Source: Selaginella moellendorffii (Eukaryota > Streptophyta > Lycopodiopsida > Selaginellales > Selaginellaceae). From it: 64,000 bases of DNA. Made by a program: the position numbers and the translations under genes. Under the pieces are notes generated by a model. That model was not told the DNA's origin. It did not search any database and saw only the letters and a program-made list of their open reading frames with translations. Numbering within the stretch: position 1 is the first letter of the stretch; every line of letters starts with the position of its first letter. The DNA is taken from NCBI RefSeq assembly GCF_000143415.4, contig NW_003314270.1:2427742-2491741 (forward strand), in the 5' to 3' direction. Positions 32,247-44,289 of the stretch are shown here, piece after piece.

Positions 32247-34482
32247 CTAACATTGCAGAAACCAAAATCTACCATAGAATGGTGAGACTCCTTGCTAGAT
32301 AGTAGATATTGGGTTGAGGACATAATGAAAATGTAGAACAATCATTGTAGTATCTATGGTGCTCAATGGATTGAAACACATACATAGAGTTAGTAATAAT
32401 CTTTAACATATCATATTCATCATAAACTGAAGCATTATTCAAACTAAAAAGCATAAAAAAAAACTCATATAAACTGTATATTGTTTAATATGCAATTTTG
32501 AGGATGTTCTTATTGGCCAGTTACTGTTGGTTAGTATCCAAAACTTAATGAACTAATATTCAATAAGCACATGAGGAGATAATTAATTTAATATACTTCT
32601 TTACAAACTACATTTGAATATTAAATTCTATCATTTAAGAAGTAATTCCCACTATGCTACCCTCACCATTGCATTGATTGTAAGCAGTTTTTGTTATATT
32701 GGGATGCAATTTAACTTTGGAAATACATATAAAATAGAGGGAGTCTCAATATCAAAGGATGAGATGATCATTTATGGGCAAATGGAATGTGCTTGGGAAA
32801 TATTGGGCATAATAGAGAAAGAAAGTTGCTGTGAGTTAGGAGGCTAAGTATTGTTATAAAATCAAAGAGCTTGCGCAGTTATGGGGTGTAAACTATTTAA
32901 TCTATAATTCTCTCTTTTTAATACTTAGGTAGCACTTGCCATGGGTCTCTCTACAAACAAACCATCTAAAGAAGTTCTTGATCATGATCTAATGCATTTT
33001 CATTTTCATTTTGACTCATGCTAAATTATTATCTATTAGTGTTCTAAAGTTCCTACTCTAGGCTATCAACCATCCTCTTGCACTAGTTTGTTCATAATAA
33101 CAATTTTATACATCATAAAATCTTTAATGTAGATAGAGTTAGGTAAAAAACAATAGTTGCACAATTAATTATAGTGTCAAATGGTGATATATTCACTAGA
33201 CAAGGAAGATATAAAAGAAGTTGATACACCTATCCAAATCACTCTATAAAGTGTTATTACTTCTAATTCAAGATCACACAACTCGTTGAAGGTCATCCAG
33301 AATTTACTTAATTAGTACTTGAATGAATGAATTTCTACTCATACAATATTTATGTTTCCTTGATGTTGTTATAGAATTTGGCAAAGTAACCTTTTAATAG
33401 TCTTATTAATAGTCTTATTGTTGAGGTGTAAAGGTTGTAGATAGTATCCTCTCATATGTTAGTGCACAGAACAATAATAACTATATAGTGGAATTAGTGC
33501 TAGGTTTCATTGTGTTAATTTACACCAACATAGAGGAATAAAAAATAGTGTGTTAGAATTCAAGCACTTAGAAAAATCTGTTATATCTTATTGTCAATGT
33601 ATATAGGGGTTGTAATATTGTACAGTCAATAACCTATCACCTACAAGAAATGTCTTCCATAGCATTCTAGGTTGGCAAAAATAAATGCCTCATGGTTTTT
33701 CTTGGTGAAGACTTTAAAACAAACTTGCTTAATGACTTATGCATATTCTAGACTCCTTAGTTGATCCCACCAGCCTCCAATGGGATCAACTCTTGGAGCT
33801 TTACTACAATTTGTTGTGAACATAAACCCTATGCCAACAAAATTAGTGCAGTGTTTAGAAGTACTATTGGGGTGCCTAATGCATGGCCTATTTACTTTAA
33901 ATTGAAATCATAAAGAAGATATTGTCAAACAACCTTCACTATCATATTTCTTTTATGATTCTAATCCATTTCAAATTGCAAATGAAGAAATATCTATCTT
34001 GTCCTCATTGTTGATCTCTACACCTATTGCTATCTACTATCATTAGTGATTCTCACTATTAGTCATAATCTACAATTACTAGAATTGATGGACACTATCT
34101 TTCATACAACATAACAATAAAAGTGATCCTTATTAGTTACCCCAGCAATCTATAGGCACTAAGTAGAACCTTAATGGAGCCTTAGCAACTCTCAATGATT
34201 GCCATGGTGCCAACACTCTGAAGCCCTAATTTGTAAAGAATTAAATTAACTTAGTAGCACATATGGAAAAGGTACATTATAGGAACTAGCTTATTTATAA
34301 GGTGAAACCTTGAGCCACTTTAGGAGGAAGCTTGATTTTCAAGGTTGATTTTCAAGATTGAAATAATTTTTATCAAGTATTTTTAAGATGAATGGATGGA
34401 AAAATTTGGTAAGTAAATTGTTATTTTAATTTTTATAAATTTTTTTATTTGAAAAATGAATCTGATAATGTGTTCCATGCCA
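32247..34482. other. AT-rich host DNA, nothing recognised
   Basis: No frame above about 77 codons and no repeats shared with the rest of the window were noticed. Confidence 0.35.
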
Positions 34483-34487
34483 ATATA

Positions 34488-35627
34488 TGTCGCGAATGTG
34501 ACTTCGGGTATCGAAAGTTACTTGTCGGCCAGTCCTTATGGACACTCTTTCCTTACTGCCACGATGGCAGGAGGTCGGTATTGTTGGACCTATTATCAGT
34601 TCCCACTTGAGCTAGTTGAAAAATTGTCAATGAACATGCACTTAGATTGAATAAACATAAGGTAGGAACCCTATGTGTTTCTTGCTGAGCATACTTGGCT
34701 TGGTTTAATAAACTTGTGTCATTGGCTTGCACTTGCTAATATCAAGAACCCCTGTGATATTGAGATTGGTCCCTTGATATTCACTAAATGATAGCTTACC
34801 ATGTCTGCTAAACACCCTCGCTATCATATTTTTTGTGTTAGTCTCATTTCGGTCCTAAATACTATTTATGGGAAGTGTCTAGATTTGCTCATTTGGAATA
34901 TCTATGGAATGTAGAGATTGTTTTGAACACAATGGTGTTCGTCCCATGTCCAAATTTGCAATTTAGCACCATTGCATATTTAATAAGTTTTGAGCTTGTC
35001 CTAGAGACTAACTCCTGATATTAAGGGAAGCTTGGGGTGAAAGCCCAAAGCGTGTGTTCCTCAAGGGGAGGGGGGGGGGGGGGGGGGTATGGAGGGTTCC
35101 AAATGTATAGTAGGTATAGTGGGTAGGTCGGGCATGGCTAACCAACTAGAGGCATAGTCTAGCTTCTGCTTGTGTGCCTGTCTTTGTTTTGCGTCCGGCT
35201 TGGGTCTAAGCCCAAGCTCCACACCATGTTAGCTAGTAGAGTACCCATGTCCTCATGCTAGACCACCAGTATGCTGAAATAGCACCAGACTCTGTTTGGC
35301 TCCATCCTAGCATTGGGATGTTGGATACTCTAAGACTGTTCCAAGTCACTCTATGCTCCTGTCCCTTCATTCCTTAGGCTGTATGCTCGGGAGTTGCTTT
35401 GTGGTTTTGTTTTGTCACTCCCTGGCTCCATGCTTGGGAGTTTGGCACCGTTCCTTTGTTCAGTGGCCCAAGGCCCTAAAACTTAGGTTCTACACCACTA
35501 TCCTTTGGACACATGGCATGTGATACATGGCATTTGTCATGTGGCACAAAGAGGGTTTAAGTTTCTCTTTGTGGTTATCCTATGGTAAATCACCATAGGA
35601 TAAAGGGTCAAAACCATGTGTGCTACA
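34488..35627 (+). repeat. 5' LTR of C2 (1,140 bp)
   Basis: tgtcgcgaatgtgac..tgtgctaca. 18-bp block at 35035-35052, then a G-run of about 20 (about 35070-35087). Confidence 0.9.
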
Positions 35628-35951
35628 TTTGGTATCAAAGAATGAGTCTCAACAAGTACTATCCAATGAGATTGGGCAACTAGTCTTGTTGCATACACAG
35701 AGATGAAAACGATGATCCAAGTGGGTTCACGTTTGGGTGCTAAAACTTCGCATTGGTACCTTGAGTATGGATTTAGTTACCTTTTTGTACCGTAATAATG
35801 TGAGCTTGCTCTTGGGCTCATAAGAGGGATTAAGTTGTTCCGTTTAGCACGAGTTTGTGCTTGGGCTTGTGAGTGAGGCACATTAGCAACTCAAGGTTAC
35901 ATTTTGAGTTGGTAGGATTAATGTTAGCCTATCGGTGGTTCTATGAGTTAT

Positions 35952-37078
35952 TGTAAGCGATTAAATTTTCCATTATACTTTAGTCACTTAACCACACCTC
36001 TGACCACTTGGAGGAGTCTCATTCACAACCTCCATAAGTCCAATTCAAGACTTGGGACTTGCTAGCCCCAAGAGTGGCATCCATGCCACTCCACCCGAGT
36101 TGGCCAAACTGGCTCCACTGTAGTCCTCCCCCTTCCTATACTTTTGGAGCTCACCAAACCCCCCAGGGTCTGGGAGACGAACGCTTTGGGCTTTCACCCT
36201 CTCAGACTCGAACTCAGACTCGGACTCGGACTCGGACTCGGACTCGGACTCGGACTCGGACTCGGACTCGGGCTCGGACTCGGGCTCGGGCTCGGACTCG
36301 GACTCGGCCTTGGCCTTGGTCTCGGTCTCGGTCTCGGTCCCGGTCTCAGTCTCAATCTCGGTCTTGGTCTCAGTCTCGATCTCGGTCCCGGTCCCGGTCT
36401 CGGTCTCGGTCCCGGTCTCAAACTCCATCTCGGGTCCTTCTCGGACTCCATCTCGGACTCCGTCTCGGTCCATCTCGGACTCCATCTTGGGCCCATCTCG
36501 GACTCTGTCTCGGTTCATCTCGAACTCCATCTCGGGTCCATCTCGGACTCCGTCTCGGTCCATCTCGGACTCCATCTTGGGTCCATCTCGGACTCCGTCT
36601 CGGTCCATCTCGGACTCCATCTCGGGTCCATCTCGGACTCCGTCTCGAACTCCATCTCGGACTCCATCTCAGGTCCATCTCAGACTCCGTCTTGGTCCAT
36701 CTCGGACTCCATCTTGGGTCCATCTCGGACTCCATCTTGAACTCCATCTTGGGTCCATCTTGGACTCCGTCCTTGTCCATCTCGGATTCCATCTCAGGTC
36801 CATCTTGGACTCCGTCTTGGACTCCATCTCGGGTCCTTCTCAGACACTTCCACGTGTCATGTGTTGGTCCTTTTTGGGTCCCTTTTCGGAGCCTTGCTTA
36901 TTGGTTGCCTCGTGCTCGCTCCTCGATCACTTTGTTGGGTGTTCCACTCCCGCTCTCGACCTTTCAAGTCGGAGCTTTTAGTCCAAACGTGTTACGCTCG
37001 TTTGGCTTTTGCTTAGGCCACTACCACGTGGCACCCTTTCCGACTCCACTTTGGAGCCTAGGGATTTTGTGTCTCACA
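35952..37078 (-). repeat. 3' LTR of A2 (1,127 bp)
   Basis: 18-bp block (reverse) at 36182-36199, arrays 36203-36838, G-box near 37025. Next to it lies purine-rich sense sequence gggtggtggagt (plus 37079-37090), a likely polypurine tract. Confidence 0.88.
36203..36838. repeat. Hexamer/dodecamer array in A2 3' LTR
   Basis: CTCGGA, CTCGGT/CCCGGT and CATCTCGGACTC-type units as in A1. All frames are open, so this is not a coding region. Confidence 0.9.
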
Positions 37079-37907
37079 ACTCCACCACCCATAGACGAAG
37101 TTCGATGTCCTCATCGAACAGTAAACCCTTTTATAAAGTAACTCTTGCAGGTATTACCATTTCCATCCTTGGCACCTAGCCAATATTTGTTTATGGTTTA
37201 ACCCCGAAGGCTCACCATGCTTTGTCCATCCTCTAAGGAGCATAATCTCTCCAATCTAGAGACTCACTCGACCACCTGAGGTGGTTTGCTCCCTTTTATT
37301 TGTTCAGTTCTTGCTAAACCCATTAAAGACACCCTCTCTAACTCAATTCCACTACTCATTCTCGAGTAGTCTTAGATTCCATTGACCTAACCTTTGCACC
37401 TTGGAACTTTTAATTTTGAGTTCTCAGAGTCAATTTCCTAGGTGTCTCCAACACCTTACGTTGCACATGGTGCAACTCCACTTCCCTATCTTAGGAAGTT
37501 TTTTACTTGAGGGTACCATCATCCTCTCTTTGATATTGTGCCACATTTGGCACTAAGTTCCAGTTATCATAATTGGTGCTAGGGCTGCCCACAGCCCTAT
37601 TATTTGGCTACCTTACCGCTCCCCCCTTTGGAGCATCCACTTTTGCCAAATCAGAGCGGTTGGGAATCCATCCTTGGGGAAACATTGCCTTTCCCACGAT
37701 CTGTTAGCACTCAATACGTTAGTGTTCTCGGCCTAACTTTGCCACTTGGATCCTTTCCCATGATTCCCATGGCTCTTTTTTTAGCCACTAGTCTTTTGAA
37801 ACTATCCTTGATTGTTGCACCCAGCAACATAGGATCGCTACTTTCATTTTTGAGGTTTCCTTTTGATTCCATGGCAAACACTTTGCTTTGCCAAGTCCAG
37901 AGGGTGT

Positions 37908-38672
37908 TGTAAGCGACTAATTTTTCCATTCTACTTTAGTCACTTAACCACACCTCCGACCACTTGGAGGAGTCTCATTCACAACCTCCATAAGCCCAAC
38001 TTAGGACTTGGGGCTTGCTAGCCCCGAGAATGGCATCCATGCCACTCAACCTTAGCACTTGGTCCAAGTGCTCCACGTGTCCGATCCCATGATCGACACC
38101 CCAAGGTACCACCGACATATCGGCCCGTTACGCTAAGGCCATGCCCATTTACCTCGGTCACACTGGTGGTCCAACACCACCTACATTCCAATCCTGTCTC
38201 TCAAAGACTGGGTCATCCATCCATGAGTGATCATCCCAGATCCACTCCTTAACATCCTTAGGATGCCTACAGACATGGGGAATAGCCTTCCCCAATATCT
38301 CTGTTCCGGTCCCCGCCATGTCCCTTTCTGTCCTTGGCTATATTCGCCAACACTGCCACTGGATCGAGGCCCACCGGCCCGACCACTAAGTCCCACTATC
38401 CTCTAGGACTTCCTCACTGTGTGACTGTGTCCTTGGTCACTTCCCCAGAGGACTGCTCCTCTTCCTTTCCACAGTCTGGGCCTTTGGGACAACATTTCCC
38501 AAGTGGCTCGCATAAGGCCACGGTGTTCCGGGAGATGAACGCTTTGGGCTTTCACCCTCTCAAGCTCCGGACTCGAACTCGGACTCAGACTTGGACTCGG
38601 ACTCGGATTCGGACTCAGACTCGGGCTCGGGCTCGGTCTCGGCCTCGGCCTCGGTCTCGGTCTCGGTCCCGA

Positions 38673-38704
<32 letters not shown>

Positions 38705-39284
38705 CCGGTCTCGGTCTCGACTTCGGACTCCATCTCGGACTCCATCTCGGACTCCATCTCGGGTCCATCTCGGGTCCATCTCGGACTCCATCTTGGACTC
38801 CATCTCGGGTCCATTTCGGGTCTATCTCGGGTCCACCTCGGACTCCATCTCGGACTCCATCTCAGACTCCATCTTGGGTCCATCTCGGACTCCACTTCAG
38901 ACTCCAACTCGGGTCCATCTCAGGTCCACCTCGGACTCCACTTCGGACTCCATCTCGGACTCCATCTCGGGTCCATCTCGGACTCCACTTCGGACTCCAA
39001 CTCGGGTCCATCTCGGACTCCACTTCGGACTCCAACTCGGGTCCATCTCGGACACTCCCACGTGTCATGTGTTGGTCCTTTTGGGTCCCTTTTTGGAGCC
39101 TCGCCTTTTGCTCGCTTCGTGCTCGTTCTTCGAGCACTTCGTTGGGAGTTCCACTCCCGCTCTTGACTTTTCAAGTCGGAGCTTTTGGTCCAAACGTGTT
39201 ATGCTCGTTGGCTCTCGCTTCGGCCACTACCATGTGGCGCCCTTCCGGCTCCACTTTGGGGCCTAGGGATTTTGTGTCTCACAA
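37908..39284 (-). repeat. 3' LTR of A3 (1,377 bp)
   Basis: tgtaagcgactaattttt..gtctcaca. 18-bp block at 38540-38557, arrays 38572-39055. It lacks a stretch around 38500 that the 5' LTR keeps (about 44000-44289). Confidence 0.9.
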
Positions 39285-42200
39285 CTCCACCACCCATAGA
39301 CGAAGTTCGATGTCCTCATCGAACGGTAAACCCTTTCATAAAGTAACACCCACACGTGTTACCATTTCCATCCTTGGCACCTAGCCAATCTTTGTCTATG
39401 GTTTGACACCAAAGGCTCACCATGCCTTGTCCATCCTTTAAGGAGTGTAGTCTCTCCAACTTAGAGACTGATTGGACCACATGTAATGGTTCTCTCCTTT
39501 TATTGGTTTAGTTCTCGCTAAACCTCTTAGAGACCCTTCTCTAAGTCAATCCCACTACTCCTTCTCGAGTAGTCTCAATTTCCATCGATATAACCTTTGC
39601 ACTTTGGAACTTTGAATTTTGACTTCTTGGAGTCAATTTCCTAGGTGTCTCCGACACCTTGCCTTGCACCTTTTGTGCAACTCCACTTCCCATCCTAGGA
39701 AGTTCTCTACTCGAGGGCACCATCATCCTCTCTTCTATTTCGTGCTAAAGTTCCAGTTATCATACTTTGTGCTAGGGCTGTTCATGGCCCTATCATTTGG
39801 CTACCTTACTGCTCCCTCCCTTGGAGCTTCCACTTTCGCCAAATCGGAGCATTTCGGAATCCCTCCTTGGAAACACACTTCCTTTCCCTCAACTTGTTAG
39901 CGTCCAACACATTAGTGTTCCTCGCCTAACTTTGTCACTTGGATTCCTTCCAAGGGATTCCACAGCCCTATCTTGGCCACTCATCTTTTGCTCCTATCTG
40001 TTGATTGTTGCACTAAGCAACATCGAATCTCTACCTCCCTCCTTGAGGTATTGTTTCGGTTTCATAGCAAAGACTCTTCTTTGCCAAGTCCGGAGGATGT
40101 TCACCCCTAGTACGTCTCTTTAGCATCTTCTGCTATGGGCTCTATCCACGGCCCAACTTCGTGACCCTCCCATGGGTCTTTTATAGAGACTACTTTCCTC
40201 GAACTCACAATGCCATCGCACGGACATAGTTTATTTCCCTTAGGTGCTCTTCCCACTTGGTCATCTCGACCAAGCCACACCACCTTAAACAGTTCAATTT
40301 CAACATTTTGAACCAGGAACTTCATTCCTTAGCCAACCAAGGACCTTGTCCTTATCTGGCCATAAGATCACCTAGTGATCTCACCTTGGCACCTTAACAA
40401 AGCTGCCAAGAGATACTTGGTTTTCTAGACCTCCAAGTTGTTGACTATAACCCCGGGGGCATCCCCCACACTTGGCGGTGCACCCAAGCTAGCCCTTACG
40501 GCCAAGGGTTCATAGCAACTGAGATTAGGTGTCCCCATCTCACTCGCCACGACCTTGGCGCCACTTGCACCAAAGTGTTCAAGTTAGATATGCTGAGCTT
40601 TCACACTAAGCAATCTAACCGTGCATCACGACTCCGAGGCATCCCTCGCTTGGCGGTGTGCCCAAACCAGTCTCCCCACTGAGAGTCCATGACCACCGAA
40701 ATATGAGTGTCCTCATATTCCAAACCATCACCACGCCCTAGTGATTTGGGACTCGAACCCAAGCACTAGAGGGTCGGGACTCGAACCCAACCTCCGTATA
40801 TGCATCTACGGATGGCATCACACAAGATGCCTGGCGTGACTCCCCACGCCGGTGCACCAACTTATTTTTAAAGCGCGCTACAGATCATAGCTTAGGAACC
40901 TAGTTCCTCCACACTGCCAAGTCCTCTCACTTGACATGTCTGTGATCATGCATGGACTCCTCCATGCTCGGCCCCATGGCCCACCTTTTTTTAAGTTATC
41001 ACCTTCAACTAGGGTATTTGTTCCCCCGACGTGCCAATCTCGCTTGGCAAGTCCTCCGACCACTGTAACATGGTTCCTGCATAAGCGTGAAAGCCCTTGA
41101 CTATCGACTTTCGTTCAAAGCCCTCTCTTTGAACACTCGGGAACTACTTCCCTAACCTTGATAGCCTTGCCTCATGGCAAGCTTCAAGACCACGCTTCTG
41201 CTGCGCCACTCTGATTTCGGGCGTTTCATGAACCATTTACACTTGGCCTTTCTAGGTACTAAGCTACCTAGAATCGTCTTTGGGAACCTTGAAGGAACTC
41301 TGTCCCTCAGCTTGCTAAGGCCTCCTTTTTTGCAAGCCTTCCAAATGCCACATAGTCTAACATGGATAATTCCATATTTTAGACTCTCCATGGCATCACA
41401 GTTGCTAGCGGCAACACCCTCGAGCCCCCACTTGATTCTCCACTCCCAGCTGGCATAACCAACCTTGGTTATGCCCTTTGATTCCTACGGTTCGGTTCTA
41501 TCCCCTTACTTCTTGCTTTTTGGCTTCACACCTTTCCTTTGGTCATTCTCCTTCAGACCAGGAGGATAGCTTTGCACTTTCTATCATGCTTTAGCAAGTA
41601 TTCTTAGGGATGAACCTACCCAATAGTCTAGGGAATGGTTCCTCAATCCGGGTATGCTCACCTTATAATCCCACACACTGGGATTACATTGTTGCTTATG
41701 GGCCTTTACATGCCCATCACTAGCCTTGCCAAAATTCCATTTTTGGCTTTGTCCAACTCGGGTAGACAGTCCTCTCCTGTCTCCGCAACCTTGGACATTT
41801 GGATAGCACCTTCTATCCATCATTCGCTAGGGACTTAGTCCTTTGGGCTTTATCCATTGCCCTCGCGACATCAAACACCACCTTCTGGTGTTCTAGAGTG
41901 TTCGGGTGTCCCAATGATGGCTTTCTTGACAATGAGTATTTCCTTTTATGACATTGACTTACTATATCGCAACACAAACAATTTATCCCCCGTAAGGGTA
42001 TATCCAACTTCCCTATGCTATTAAGAAGTCTTGGGTAGCTACCTTCTACCCGTTTAACCAGTTATTTTGCACCTCTTGCTTAGTTGCCTCATAGTTGTCA
42101 AGTCCTACAACTCATTGCTTGGTTCTTTCACACCTCCATCATTATCTGGGTCACCACACTCCAACTGCATGCTCTACAGCTTAGGCTATGCTATTCCCAT

Positions 42201-43320
42201 TTCCATTGGGATTCCTTTGGCAAAGGGTTCTCATGAACCCACCAACATAGCCTCAAGGTATCACACCTTGGCACATTTGGTGTCTCCACACCATCGGCTC
42301 CACGAGCCTACCTCTATGACATTTCCCCTTCGTGTCTAAGTCTTTGCCAAGACCAACACCGCTCTTTCTCATGCCAACCATCCGTTAGCACTGCACCATA
42401 GAGGTCACACACAACTTTATGTCAAAGTTGTTTTCTTCTGAGAACACCTTTCCCATAACTTTAGTATGGCACATTTTGCCATCGATGAGATACCCTCTGT
42501 TCTCATCCTTGGATCCTATGATCCCCCCCCATCCTTTGTGGGGTACAACACACCTCAGTCCAAATGCTTCCATCAGTCCTTTTAGGACCATCCGTTGACT
42601 CTACTTGAGTCATCCAGCAGTTTTGGACTTGGTTAATCCACAGACCCATAAGGTCCTACTTGTGAGGCACTAGCTTACTGGAATACACTTTTTGCATTCC
42701 TGTCCTACTCAAAAGGACTATTTTCACAAGTGTTACTCCGACACTTGATTTTGTTCTCTGGGGGCAACCTTTGCCCCTTAGGACTACTTGTCCATGTGAT
42801 GAGAACACCAACTCATCCACTTAATACACCCCCAACTCCTTGGGTTGTTCCAGCATTTATTAGAGGTAGCCCCGGCTACCTTTTCAAGGACTTGAGTCCT
42901 CTTCCGTATTTGACCTCCCATGGTCATTACTTCTGGTCTCACATTCATGAGCACCAAACTCAACTATATGAGGAAAATCTTGTGACTCCTTTATTGCTTT
43001 GGAGTCTTTATCTTTCCCGTGATCCCAACTGTAGTTGTTTACCACAACTACATTAGCCAGTTTGCTAAGTCAAACGCTTATCTGGATCACATCCTCAACT
43101 CTTTGAGGAAAACCATATACTGTTCCCAAGATCCCAAAGTCGTTCCATTATTGGCCCTTTTCTATCCACCACCTCGTCTACAAGTTCACACATGAACTGT
43201 AATGGAGAGCCATGTCTTCCCGACTTGCTACTCCTCAAGGATAGGCCCACTCCTCGGACCTTCCGATGCCAACACTAGTGGTGATATACTTGAGCACCAA
43301 TAAAAGTCAGACTAAGGAAC
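39285..43320 (-). other. Family A non-coding interior, complete copy
   Basis: Aligns to A1 and A2 interiors. It starts (plus) actccaccacccatagacg, the same sequence that borders the B1 3' LTR at 49786, so A and B share their 3' interior ends. The T-arm-like pair GGGTTCGAGTCCC (minus) recurs near 40745-40790. No coding frame. Confidence 0.7.
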
Positions 43321-43336
43321 AGCTCCGATACCAAGT
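43321..43336 (-). promoter_or_regulatory. Primer-binding site of A3
   Basis: The minus strand reads acttggtatcggagct, identical to A1. Confidence 0.75.
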
Positions 43337-44289
43337 TGTAAGCGACTAATTTTTCCATTCTACTTTAGTCACTTAACCACACCTCCAACCACTTGGAAGA
43401 GTCTCATTCACAACCTCCATAAGCCCAACTCAGGACTTGAGGCTTGCTAGCTCCGAGAATGGCATCCATGCCACTCAACCTTAGCACTTGGTCCAAGTGC
43501 TCCACGTGTCCGATCCCATGATCGACACCCCAAGGTACCACCGACATATCGGCCCGTTACGCTAAGGCCATGCCCATTTACCTCGGTCACACTGGTGGTC
43601 CAACACCACCTACATTCCAATCCCGTCTCTCAAAGACTGGGTCATCCATCCATGAGTGATCATCCCAGATCCACTCCTTAACATCCTTAGGATGCCTACA
43701 GACATGGGGAATAGCCTTCCCCAATATCTCTGTTCCGGTCCCCGCCATGTCCCTTTCTGTCCTTGGTTGTGTTCACCAACACTGCCACTGGATCGAGGCC
43801 CACCGGCCCGACCACTAAGTCCCACTATCCTCTAGGACTTCCTCACTGTGTGACTGTGTCCTTGGTCACTGCCCCAGAGGACTGCTCCTCTTCTTTTCCA
43901 CAGTCTGGGCCTTTGGGACAACATTTCGGAACACCATGGCCTTACGCGAGCCACCTGGGTACTCTCCTCGCCTTCTGCCCTTGGGTGCTCTAGCCATGGG
44001 CTTAGAGCGGGTTCCGTTGAGCCACACCAGGTATCCAAGTAGGTAGTGCCACCCACACTTGGACTGGGAGCATCGGCCAGTCGATCTCCCGGGGGAACCA
44101 GAGCTGGCTCTTGAACACTTCACCAAGCTACCCCGCTTGTCGGTCCGTGTTCACTCTAGTCTTGGACTTCCCAGTGGGCAGCTCATCACCCAACACTGGG
44201 TCCGGCCTTCCTGGGCCAAACTAGCCTTTCTTGGCCAAACTGGCTCCACTGCAGTCCTCCCCCTACTATACTTTTGGAGCTCACCAAAC

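Noticed and set aside
32614-32847. 77-residue frame with a hydrophobic N-terminus
   Set aside because: AT-rich chance frame without an ATG or related copy in the window.
36045-37141. 360-residue Arg-rich frame and its overlaps on both strands
   Set aside because: Same array artefact in the A2 3' LTR.
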